Source of the DNA: Pseudolysobacter sp964466115
GTDB taxonomy: Bacteria > Pseudomonadota > Gammaproteobacteria > Xanthomonadales > Rhodanobacteraceae
Reading direction: 5' to 3'
DNA: 64,000 nt
NCBI GenBank assembly: GCA_964466115.1
Contig: CAYXMH010000001.1
Span: 1-64,000 of the forward strand
This document shows, piece after piece, positions 36,274 to 44,218 of this stretch. The translations under genes and the position numbers were made by a program. A model generated the notes under the pieces. The model made no database searches, was not told where the DNA came from, and saw nothing but the letters and a program-made list of their open reading frames with translations. How positions within the stretch are numbered: the stretch's first letter is position 1; each line of letters starts with the position of its first letter.

Positions 36274-36447
36274 TCAAAAGTCGATGCAACGTCCGTTCTT
36301 TTCCCAATCGCCATAACGCGTGGGATCCAAACCTTGCCGACCGCCCACTTCCGTGGGCACCACCCATACCGGTATCTCGACCGGGCGCTTCGGTGGCCGG
36401 TCACCGAGTGTCGACAAAGTTTCGGTTGGCGATTTAGGCGTAGGCAT
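36274..36447 (-). CDS. DUF1674 / SDHAF4-like succinate dehydrogenase assembly factor
   Basis: A 57-residue protein beginning at ATG 36447 (MPTPKSPTETLSTLGDRPPK). Its C-terminus GLDPTRYGDWEKNGRCIDF is the DUF1674 signature shared with mitochondrial Sdh8/SDHAF4, which protects flavinated SdhA before it joins SdhB. The N-terminal half is proline-rich and probably disordered. It lies directly upstream of sdhC on the same strand, fitting a role in complex II assembly. An upstream start giving 71 residues is possible. AGGGA is about 12 bases before the chosen start. Confidence 0.88.
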   Translation of the reverse strand: MPTPKSPTETLSTLGDRPPKRPVEIPVWVVPTEVGGRQGLDPTRYGDWEKNGRCIDF

Positions 36448-36554
36448 CCATAAAGCGTAATCCCTGATCACCGACAACACAACACACACCCGGCTTGATC
36501 GAGCAGCGCAGGACCTCTACTCTGCTTAAAACCCACCCTTTGTCTACGCAAATT

Positions 36555-37445
36555 ATGCTGCTTCGCTTGCCACAACCCGAAGTACTCGAAATCACCGGAG
36601 TGGATGCACTCGCCTTCGCTCAATCGCAGTTCTGCAACGATGTAAACCTGCTTAAAGTCGGGTCCTGGCAGTGGAGCGCTTGGTTAAACCCACAAGGTAG
36701 AGTGCGCTGGTTTTTCCATTTGCTGCGCTTGGATGAGCAACGTCTCATGGCAATCTTACGCGGTGGAATGGCCAGTGAATTCCAAGCGGCACTGCAACCT
36801 TACGTCTTTCGCGCCAAACTGACTTTAGCTCATCATGATCACTGGCAAGCCTTGGGTGCCCTTGACAACCAAGCGGTCACGCAAATTGCGACTGCGCTTT
36901 TTAACAAAATGCCGCTCGAAAGCGATTTGGCGCAAGCTGAAAACGCCGTCGGTATGCGCTTACCAGGTCTTTCGTCTCGCCTGATGGTACTGAGTACATC
37001 GAGCATCGGCGATACGGTCGATATACCCCACAACGCAACCGCATTGGAATCTTGGCGCGCTCAAGATATTTTGGCCGGCCTGGTCGAAATTGGCCCTGCT
37101 GCAACGGCACAATTTCTCCCGCAGATGCTCGGCTTTGAGCGCATCCAGGCCATCAGTTTTCGCAAAGGCTGTTATCCCGGGCAAGAGGTGGTTGCGCGCG
37201 TGCATTTTAAGGGCGGCAATAAACGCAAGCTGTATCGGGCTGAATCGGACACCCCGATTGTTGCCAACGCGTTATTACAAACCGAGGCATTCCCGCACGA
37301 ACCCGCCGGCACGCTGCTGAACAGCTGTGTCGCCGAACCCGGGCGCTGCATCGCCCTGGCGGTGCTACGCGAGGAGCTCGCCACTACGGCACTGCAAATC
37401 TCATCCGACCCTAAAGCCCATTTAAAAATAAATACAATAAATTAA
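36555..37445 (+). CDS. ygfZ: tRNA-modifying / Fe-S cluster maintenance protein YgfZ (GcvT-like)
   Basis: Folate-binding GcvT-fold protein that supports some Fe-S enzymes such as MiaB. The ATG at 36555 gives 296 residues. The family signature KGCYPGQE is present (SFRKGCYPGQEVVARVH). The N-terminal domain contains ITGVDALAFAQSQFCNDV. It is divergent from the sdh block and about 107 bp from the SDHAF4-like gene. In E. coli ygfZ also neighbours sdhE and ygfX, so the linkage to succinate dehydrogenase assembly genes is conserved in a rearranged form. Confidence 0.93.
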   Translation: MLLRLPQPEVLEITGVDALAFAQSQFCNDVNLLKVGSWQWSAWLNPQGRVRWFFHLLRLDEQRLMAILRGGMASEFQAALQPYVFRAKLTLAHHDHWQALGALDNQAVTQIATALFNKMPLESDLAQAENAVGMRLPGLSSRLMVLSTSSIGDTVDIPHNATALESWRAQDILAGLVEIGPAATAQFLPQMLGFERIQAISFRKGCYPGQEVVARVHFKGGNKRKLYRAESDTPIVANALLQTEAFPHEPAGTLLNSCVAEPGRCIALAVLREELATTALQISSDPKAHLKINTIN

Positions 37446-37796
37446 CTTAAATACAAAAGATATATAAAAATAAATTTATTTTTGGTATATGAGATTTATT
37501 AAATGCCAAACGCTTATTCGCGATTTATAAAAAATTTACAATCTCGCCAGTGACAAAACCCCTCCATTCGGGGTAAAGTCCATATGTTAAGTCGGTCCTG
37601 AACACGCGGGCCGCAAAAAAATCCACCGTTGCGCGCCCCGCTGAACCGCGGGCGTGACGCGCAACCACATCGCAATACGCCAGACGCATGCCGGTGAAAC
37701 AGCCAAATTACGCATGCACCATCCCATCTGGCAATGAACTAATTTAAATATCGTAGATCCAAGTCAACCGGCCGTTACATCCAGGAGGCCAGCTTT
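37446..37796 (+). other. 351-bp gene-free region: AT-rich start, then four hairpins; candidate structured leader or small RNA
   Basis: The first 95 bp are strongly AT-rich. Four predicted hairpins follow: ACCCC/GGGGT (37558-37562, 37570-37574); CGGTCC/GGGCCG with one G-T pair (37593-37598, 37608-37613); a compound stem GTTGCGCG/CGCGCAAC (37628-37635, 37658-37665) enclosing CCCGC/GCGGG (37637-37641, 37648-37652); and GCCAGA/TCTGGC (37679-37684, 37727-37732) enclosing GCATGC pairs (37686-37691, 37712-37717). No T run follows, so none is a plain terminator on this strand. No known riboswitch family was recognised. The next gene has a strong AGGAGG site. Confidence 0.5.
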
Positions 37797-38234
37797 ATGA
37801 AACTTGAATGGTTATTGTGGTTGTCATCCGTACTGCCGAATTCGGCTGCCGATCAGCTGTGCCTGGCGACAACCGTTTATCTCGAGGCGCGCAGCGAATC
37901 CGTGGTCGGGCAAATGGCCGTGGCCGAGGTTGCATTGCGCCGCTATGCCAGTGGGCAATGGGGAAAAACGGTATGCGAAGTTGTGCGCGCCCGCGGCCAA
38001 TTTGCTTTATCAACAACAAGTAAAAGTTATTTAGTGGACGATGTACAAGCCTGGAAAACCGCCTGGGCCATCTCCAATCTCACCGCCAACATTTGGTCGT
38101 TACCGGCAAGCTGGCGTATGGCCATCGTGCCGGACGCCAATCATTTCTTTTCAATCACCCACGATGCGCCAAGCTGGGCCAAAGGCACACCAATAGCCAC
38201 CATTGGCGATCATCGGTTCTACCACACCGACTGA
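37797..38234 (+). CDS. cell wall hydrolase, SleB-like (Hydrolase_2 family)
   Basis: A 145-residue protein starting at ATG 37797 with AGGAGG (37783-37788) upstream. The first 18 residues (MKLEWLLWLSSVLPNSAA) resemble a short signal peptide. LATTVYLEARSES carries the likely catalytic Glu of the SleB lytic-transglycosylase fold, and VCEVVRARGQFA and DANHFFSITHDAPSWA with the final IGDHRFYH match the family. It probably cleaves peptidoglycan in the periplasm. No peptidoglycan-binding domain is attached. Similar stand-alone domains also occur as phage endolysins, but no phage genes are nearby. Confidence 0.85.
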   Translation: MKLEWLLWLSSVLPNSAADQLCLATTVYLEARSESVVGQMAVAEVALRRYASGQWGKTVCEVVRARGQFALSTTSKSYLVDDVQAWKTAWAISNLTANIWSLPASWRMAIVPDANHFFSITHDAPSWAKGTPIATIGDHRFYHTD

Positions 38235-38375
38235 AGCGCTTAGCTCGATCTTCGTCCGCTTAAACCTGTCTCGTTAGCGACCGTATCGGCAAGCGTTCGC
38301 ATTGCTTACAATGACCTGTAACCATTCATGGTCCGCCATGATGATGAATGGATCGTATTCAATGCCGAGGGCTTT

Positions 38376-40289
38376 ATGTCAAAACGTTTCTCAACGCTGC
38401 TTTACCTACCTTGCTTGTTGTGGATTGGCAATGTTCTGGCAAAGGATCCCGAACCACACAATGCCGTGATCTTCGTCGCCGACGGTTTGCGCGGTTCCAT
38501 GGTGAATGCGCAAACCGCACCCACGATGGACGCTTTACGCCGTGAAGGCGTGGCTTTCCCAAACAGCCATTCGCTGTATCCGACCGTGACGACGGCCAAC
38601 GCATCGGCGATTGCCACCGGCCATTATCTGGGCGATACCGGTGATTTCGCCAATTCCTTATATGTGGGTTTTTCCGCCGTTAACGCCGCAGGTAACCGCA
38701 GTGTTACGCCATTCATCGAAGACGATGTCGTGCTCGGCGAACTGGATCACCATTTCGATGGCGATTACCTAAATGAAACCACCCTGCTCGCGGCCGCGCG
38801 CGCGCGCGGTTTCAGCACCGCCGCCATCGGCAAACTCGGTCCAACGCTGATTATGGACCACACCGAACGCAGCGGCGAGAAAACCCTTTTTATTGACGAT
38901 AAGACTGGGATCGTCAATGGACTAAACGATGGGCTGGAAGGAATCGCGCTAACCTCTGAAATAACGGAAGCACTGAAAGCTGCGCACCTGCCTGTCACGC
39001 CCCCCGCTGCCGATAAACCCAATTCGATGCAACAAGATTATTTGGTGGACGTGACAGCGCAAGTGGTATTACCGCTATTGCGCAAACGCGGCAAACCGTT
39101 TGTGTTGGTGTTTTGGTCGCGCGATCCGGATTTTACCCAGCATAGCCAACTCGATTCACGTTACGGCTTAGTACCCGGCATCAATGGCTCAACCTCCTTG
39201 GCCGCGATCCGCAATGCCGATACCAGCCTTAAGCGTTTGCGGGATGCCCTGCATACACTTGGCTTGGACCGCAGCACGGACATCTTCGTGACATCCGACC
39301 ACGGCTTTTCAACCATCTCCAAACAAAGCGATACCAGTCAAGCGGCTAGACGCACTTATGAAAACCTGCCCGCCGGTTTTCTGCCGCCCGGATTTTTAGC
39401 CTTGGACGTAGCTGGCTTGTTGGATCTGCCGTTGTTCGACCCCGACAACTACAACCAGCGCGTAGAAGCCGATAAAGGGCAACGCCCACGTAACGGCAAT
39501 GGCCTAATCGGACGCGATGCCGAACACGCGGATCTGGCGATCGCAGCGAACGGTGGATCCGACTTGATCTACGCCTTAAGCGATGCCGGTAAAAGCTATT
39601 TGCCCGTGGTCATCAACGGTTTGCTGGCGCAAGATTATACAGGTGGATTATTTGTCGATCATGAACTTGGCCGGTTTCCCGGCACCATCCCGCTGAGTGC
39701 CGTAAACCTTCACGGGAGCGCGCGAACTCCGCGGCCGTCGATCATTGTGAATTTCCGTTCATTCTCTACCGGTTGCGACGCGCCGTTGCGCTGTGGCGCT
39801 GAAATCGCCGATTCCACGCTACAACAGGGCCAAGGCATGCACGGCAGTTTCAGCCGTGCCGATACCTATAATTTTATGGCGGCGACGGGGCCGAGTTTCC
39901 GCAAACGCTTTAACGACCCCGCCCCAGTAAGCAATGCCGATATCGTTCCGACTTTGGCGCGGATTCTAGATATTCCTTTGGTGTCAAAGGGGAAATTGGT
40001 GGGCCGATCAATTGAAGAGGCTTTGCTTGGCGGGAAGCTGCCCGCCTTCAGCGCTGAAACCTGTCTTTACTCGGCAAGCAGTCTTGGCCATGGCCCCAAT
40101 CAAGATCAGCCGCCATTGCTTAAGCTGCAGCCGGCTTTGAAACTACAGCGTGTTGGCACCACGCTGTATTTCGATAGCGGAGGCTTGATCGGCCGAGTAC
40201 TCGGCTTAAATGCGCAAGATCAAAATGCCGCGGTTGCTTGTGATCGTTTCACCGAAGAATCGATCTCAATTTCATCAGATAACAGATAA
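38376..40289 (+). CDS. secreted type I phosphodiesterase/nucleotide pyrophosphatase-like protein (alkaline phosphatase superfamily)
   Basis: A 637-residue protein from ATG 38376, with GAGG 5 bases upstream and a signal peptide ending near NVLAK. The metal-site block AVIFVADGLRGSMV, the nucleophile region YPTVTTANASAIATGH (a Thr rather than Cys, Ser or formylglycine), and SDHGFSTISK are those of the phosphodiesterase branch. Further conserved pieces are FSRADTYNFMAATGP and NADIVPTLARIL. Substrate is unknown; nucleotide or phosphodiester bonds are likely. It converges on the glycine-zipper gene with an 11-bp gap. Confidence 0.85.
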   Translation: MSKRFSTLLYLPCLLWIGNVLAKDPEPHNAVIFVADGLRGSMVNAQTAPTMDALRREGVAFPNSHSLYPTVTTANASAIATGHYLGDTGDFANSLYVGFSAVNAAGNRSVTPFIEDDVVLGELDHHFDGDYLNETTLLAAARARGFSTAAIGKLGPTLIMDHTERSGEKTLFIDDKTGIVNGLNDGLEGIALTSEITEALKAAHLPVTPPAADKPNSMQQDYLVDVTAQVVLPLLRKRGKPFVLVFWSRDPDFTQHSQLDSRYGLVPGINGSTSLAAIRNADTSLKRLRDALHTLGLDRSTDIFVTSDHGFSTISKQSDTSQAARRTYENLPAGFLPPGFLALDVAGLLDLPLFDPDNYNQRVEADKGQRPRNGNGLIGRDAEHADLAIAANGGSDLIYALSDAGKSYLPVVINGLLAQDYTGGLFVDHELGRFPGTIPLSAVNLHGSARTPRPSIIVNFRSFSTGCDAPLRCGAEIADSTLQQGQGMHGSFSRADTYNFMAATGPSFRKRFNDPAPVSNADIVPTLARILDIPLVSKGKLVGRSIEEALLGGKLPAFSAETCLYSASSLGHGPNQDQPPLLKLQPALKLQRVGTTLYFDSGGLIGRVLGLNAQDQNAAVACDRFTEESISISSDNR

Positions 40290-40300
40290 CGAGTAAGGAA

Positions 40301-40729
40301 TTACAAAATCTCGATATCATCACCGACTACACGCACTCGGTCACCGCGATATACATCTAACCCATGCCGGCGTACGACAGAAATCCATTCACCATTATCC
40401 ATCTTGATGCGGTAGCGCCAAACAATGTTTGATCCACGGTCGTGTTTTTCAACATCATGCCCCACCGCACCGCCGACCAGCGCGCCGCCGACCGTGGCCG
40501 CCCTGCGCCCCGAGCCCTTACCTATGGTACTGCCAAGTACGCCACCTGCAATCGCGCCGATAACCGTGCCTGCGCCAAGATGCGCATCCCGCGATTTGAT
40601 CCGTTCCACATCGCGCACCGTACCGCAGTCATCGCAGCGATAGTCCCTGCCGTAGCGATGCTCTGCAAAACCCGAAGCCGGCAACAGCACGATTAGCAAT
40701 GCCATAAGAACTCGAAATAGATGTTTCAT
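40301..40729 (-). CDS. glycine-zipper 2TM domain envelope protein
   Basis: A 142-residue protein with a signal peptide (MKHLFRVLMALLIVLLPASG, cleavage probably after FA) and no lipobox Cys. The middle (about 52-90) is a glycine zipper, with GAGTVIGAIAGGVLGSTIG and AATVGGALVGGAVGHDVE, as in SlyB-type proteins. A CDDC pair (DYRCDDCGT) precedes it. The C-terminal part is a small beta domain with YRGDRVRVVGDDIEIL. It probably sits in the outer membrane or periplasm; the precise role is unknown. Confidence 0.75.
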   Translation of the reverse strand: MKHLFRVLMALLIVLLPASGFAEHRYGRDYRCDDCGTVRDVERIKSRDAHLGAGTVIGAIAGGVLGSTIGKGSGRRAATVGGALVGGAVGHDVEKHDRGSNIVWRYRIKMDNGEWISVVRRHGLDVYRGDRVRVVGDDIEIL

Positions 40730-40975
40730 AAAAAACTCCTAGAGTGAAATGAGGTAGGCCAGCAACGCCGCTATCCTGTACAGCGCTGTTGTGTATCAGG
40801 CAATAGGCGTACCAACGATAAAACCAGCCATTGGCGGGGCTAGCAACAGGCAGGCCTTTGCATTTCGCACGACCAGAGCGTTTAGGGTTTGCATTTTTAG
40901 CGATTCAACCGGATTACATTCATCGTCATCGCAGTGCTAGCATCGTGATTTTACCGCGACTTTATGGAGCCGCAA

Positions 40976-42175
40976 ATGCCCGACCCCATTCCAAATTTAA
41001 CGGAATTGCTGCATGGGCTCGACCCGCAGACCGCGGCCGACCGCTTAAGCGAATTCGTGGATGCCGATATTGCGCATACGCTGTCGGAACTCGGGCCGCG
41101 CCGGGCGATGGAAATTCTGGAGAAATTCAGTTCGGAGCGCGGCATGCGTATTGCCGCAGCGGCCAGCAATGAAGGTCAGCTTTGGCTCGAAGACCGACAT
41201 TACCCAGAAGGCAGCATTGGGCGTCTAATGGAACGCACTCCGGCCGTGTTTGCTCCGGCGATGACGGTCCGCGCGGTGGTCGAGGCGCTGCGCGATCAAG
41301 TACGCCAACACCTAATCAGCTACATTTACGTAACCGATGCCGAACATCGGCTGATCGGCGTCGTGGTGTTTCGTGAAATGTTATTCGCGCACCCAGAACA
41401 AACGCTGGCGGACATTATGATCGAACGCCCTTTTTCGCTGCGTCCGGAAACGGAATTGGTCGATGCAATGCGCGAGGTCGTGACACGCCACTACCCGGTC
41501 TATCCGGTATGCGACGGCAAACAAAAGTTACTCGGAATCGTGCGCGGCGAATGGCTGTTCGAACAACAGGCGTTTGAGATCAGCGCCCAAGCCGGTTCCA
41601 TGGTCGGTGTCGAAAAAGAGGAACGAACCACCACGCCCTGGCCACGCAGCTTGAAGTTCCGCCATCCCTGGTTGCAATTAAATTTATTCACCGCGTTTGT
41701 TGCCGCGGCAGTGGTCGGGCTGTTTCAAGACACCGTCAATCGCATCGTATTGTTGGCGGTGTTCTTGCCGGTATTGTCCGGGCAATGCTCCAACACCGGC
41801 TGCCAAGCGTTGGCCGTCACTTTACGCGGCATGACCCTCAACGAATTGCGCGCCGGACGCAGCCGCGAACTATTGATAAAGGAGGCCTGGCTTGGTCTAT
41901 TGAACGGACTCTTGGTTGGGTTGGTGGCGGGCATGGGCATGTACCTCATCGCGACGATTCAACATACCGCGCACGCCTTGCGTTTGGCCTTGATCACACT
42001 CGCAGCGATGGCGCTGAGCTGTCTGCTCAGCGGTATTGCTGGGGCCGCGGTGCCATTGGCATTAAAACGCCTGGGCGCTGACCCCGCCACCGCCTCCAGC
42101 ATATTTCTAACAACCGCCACCGATGTGGTCAGCATGGGATTGTTTCTCGGCTTGGCGTATTGGCTAGTACCGTAA
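40976..42175 (+). CDS. MgtE-family magnesium/divalent cation transporter
   Basis: I choose the second ATG (40976, 399 residues) because GGAG lies 8 bases before it; the first ATG at 40964 has no site. The layout is a shortened N-terminal helical domain (about 1-75), two CBS domains (about 85-205, with DRHYPEGSIGRLM before them), and five C-terminal membrane helices. The canonical pore motif GGNAGxQ is changed to CSNTGCQ (in VLSGQCSNTGCQALAVTLRG), keeping N, G and Q. CBS domains in MgtE sense magnesium and close the pore. Ion preference may differ here. Confidence 0.85.
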   Translation: MPDPIPNLTELLHGLDPQTAADRLSEFVDADIAHTLSELGPRRAMEILEKFSSERGMRIAAAASNEGQLWLEDRHYPEGSIGRLMERTPAVFAPAMTVRAVVEALRDQVRQHLISYIYVTDAEHRLIGVVVFREMLFAHPEQTLADIMIERPFSLRPETELVDAMREVVTRHYPVYPVCDGKQKLLGIVRGEWLFEQQAFEISAQAGSMVGVEKEERTTTPWPRSLKFRHPWLQLNLFTAFVAAAVVGLFQDTVNRIVLLAVFLPVLSGQCSNTGCQALAVTLRGMTLNELRAGRSRELLIKEAWLGLLNGLLVGLVAGMGMYLIATIQHTAHALRLALITLAAMALSCLLSGIAGAAVPLALKRLGADPATASSIFLTTATDVVSMGLFLGLAYWLVP

Positions 42176-42177
42176 GG

Positions 42178-44109
42178 CTATAAATCTCGCGCGACCCGCA
42201 ACCCAATGCGAGCGCTGCTGGTAGCGGTGGGCGCGGACAATCGAAACGCCGAGCGCAATTGTTCCGGTGCGCTGCCCCAAGAGCCCCCGCGCACGACGTG
42301 CTGCTCGCAACCCGGGTTGACCCATGCCCGGCTGTCACGCGGCGCGCGGATGTAATTGTCGTGCCAGCAATCTTCAACCCATTCGGAAACATTGCCGTCC
42401 ACGTCATATAAACCAAATGGATTAGGGGGAAACCGCCGCGCCGGCGCCGGACCCCAATAACCATCGTTATAATGCGCAAACGCCTTGGTCCAGCTGCGTC
42501 GCGATGGCGAACGATCCCCATCGCCTGTCACATTGGCCAAGACTCGAGAAGGGCTTCCATCACCCCACCAATAGCGCGTCGCTGACCCCGCACGCAGTGC
42601 ATACTCAAACTCGGCTTCGCTTGGCAAGCGATAATGCTTTCCGGTGCGCGCGCTCAGCCATTCAATATAGGCGTTGGCGTCATTCCAGGAAATATGAATA
42701 ACGGGAAGGTCATCCGCAGCGTGCTCACCTTTGTAATCATCCTGCCAAGTGACGCCGCGCTGATTGTTCATGCGACCGGAATTTTCGTCATATACACTGG
42801 AAGTGCCGAGTTTCTGTGCATCCGTTATATAACTTCCCTGCTTGATAAATTCACGAAACTCGCCAACGCTGATCTCTTCGCGGCCGAGAGCGAAACCCAC
42901 GCTGATCTTCACTTCCCGTTGCGGCTCTTCGCTTGGCCGGCGCAACTCCTCGCTCTCGGCAGAGCCCATCAAAAAACTGCCCGTCGGGATAACGATCAAT
43001 GCCGGTGCGTTACCGCTGCGATCTAAAAACGAATCGATGATCACTTGCCCAGGATGCAAGCTGGAGTACAAACGCGCATTTTTTAGATGCTGAGTGAATT
43101 CGTCGATACCCGCAAGGTCGGCGCTCATCGCCAACGCTCGCTTTGCCAAGGTTTCCGCCAAATCGGCATCACCTGCGTCAAGCGCTGAATTTGCTTGCTC
43201 CAACATACTAGCGGCACGATTGCGCCGCACCCCCTCCACGCGGGTGCGCACATCAAGCAATTCTTCCGCACCCGGTCGAATTTGCGCCGCCTGTGCGAGC
43301 AGAGCATCGGCACCGGCGAAGTCGTCTTGCGCCACCGCAGCCAAGGCGCGATCAAGGTATCCGTGCGCGATTTGCGCCAACCCTTGGCTCGCCAGAGGAT
43401 TCGATGCATCGAGTGCCAGCACTTGCCGATAGAGCTCAAGCGCATTGGCCCCTGGCGGTTCGGTGCCGTGCCCCTCCTTGAGAAGCTCGGCCGCGTGCGC
43501 CAAAAGGGGTGCCACTTGTTTCAGTATTTTCAGCTGCTCCCGAAGGGGTGCCAGTTCTGCCGCATCATGCGATAACCCCTCCAACGCATTGAACAATTGC
43601 GTCGCTTCATTCTCATTTCCCTTTTCCAACGCCAGCCGAGCCTGATCCAACAAGCTGCGCTGCACTTGCTCAAGCCCAGCCTTAGCGGCAACGTTGCTAG
43701 AATCCGCCTTCAAAATTTGCTGATACAACATCAATGCATTGTTATCATCGGGCGCCAACAGCTTACCTTCCGCCAGGGCTTGCGCGGCTTTCTTCAATTG
43801 CAACGCAACGGCCTTGCTGGATCCAAGATCAACCGGGAGTGACACGGGTTCCGGCGGTCCTATGAACACGGAAATGGGTTCGATGGAAGGCGTTGGGTTG
43901 TCTTCAGTTTTTACCGCAGGTGGCGGCGTTTGGGTGATGACTACATCTGCCGAGGTGGGAACCGTTGCTTGGGGTGCTGGTTGCAGGGCTTGAGATTCAG
44001 GGTGGATCAACCCGGGGAAAAAACGATAACCCAATGCAAAAACCAGCAGCAAAATCCCAACCACGCCACCGACGGTGTTTTGTTTGCTGGTGAATTCGGT
44101 ACCGGTCAT
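42178..44109 (-). CDS. membrane-anchored TPR protein with formylglycine-generating-enzyme-like (SUMF) domain
   Basis: A 643-residue protein. One N-terminal helix (about 14-32) is followed by a Pro/Thr-rich linker, helical repeats of TPR type (about 95-350), and a C-terminal SUMF1/FGE-sulfatase domain (about 365-640) with VIPTGSFLMGSAESEE, LPVIHISWNDANAYIEWLS, LPSEAEFEYALRAG, and YDVDGNVSEWVEDCW. The active-site Cys pair of true formylglycine-generating enzyme is not seen: the matching stretch reads RGGSWGSAPEQLRSAFR. It may be a binding or scaffolding protein rather than a sulfatase activator. It converges on the MgtE-like gene with a 2-bp gap. Confidence 0.85.
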   Translation of the reverse strand: MTGTEFTSKQNTVGGVVGILLLVFALGYRFFPGLIHPESQALQPAPQATVPTSADVVITQTPPPAVKTEDNPTPSIEPISVFIGPPEPVSLPVDLGSSKAVALQLKKAAQALAEGKLLAPDDNNALMLYQQILKADSSNVAAKAGLEQVQRSLLDQARLALEKGNENEATQLFNALEGLSHDAAELAPLREQLKILKQVAPLLAHAAELLKEGHGTEPPGANALELYRQVLALDASNPLASQGLAQIAHGYLDRALAAVAQDDFAGADALLAQAAQIRPGAEELLDVRTRVEGVRRNRAASMLEQANSALDAGDADLAETLAKRALAMSADLAGIDEFTQHLKNARLYSSLHPGQVIIDSFLDRSGNAPALIVIPTGSFLMGSAESEELRRPSEEPQREVKISVGFALGREEISVGEFREFIKQGSYITDAQKLGTSSVYDENSGRMNNQRGVTWQDDYKGEHAADDLPVIHISWNDANAYIEWLSARTGKHYRLPSEAEFEYALRAGSATRYWWGDGSPSRVLANVTGDGDRSPSRRSWTKAFAHYNDGYWGPAPARRFPPNPFGLYDVDGNVSEWVEDCWHDNYIRAPRDSRAWVNPGCEQHVVRGGSWGSAPEQLRSAFRLSAPTATSSARIGLRVARDL

Positions 44110-44218
44110 GAATCTGTATTCACACGAAAAGATAATCGCACTGTGTCACCATAGGTCACTCGCGCGTGCGCTGCAACCGTCGGCAATTGTAACTGTTCAC
44201 GCTTTTTAGGAGACGCCT

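Noticed and set aside
37446..37796. Cobalamin or cyclic di-GMP riboswitch upstream of the cell-wall hydrolase
   Set aside because: GCCGGTGAAAC and GACGC-like pieces superficially resemble parts of such elements, but the conserved core arrangement is missing.
37797..38234. Prophage endolysin
   Set aside because: The domain occurs in phages, but there are no holin, structural or integrase genes nearby and an apparent signal peptide is present.
42178..44109. True formylglycine-generating enzyme activating a sulfatase
   Set aside because: The active-site Cys pair is absent and the nearby alkaline-phosphatase-superfamily gene has a Thr nucleophile, not the CxPxR sulfatase motif.
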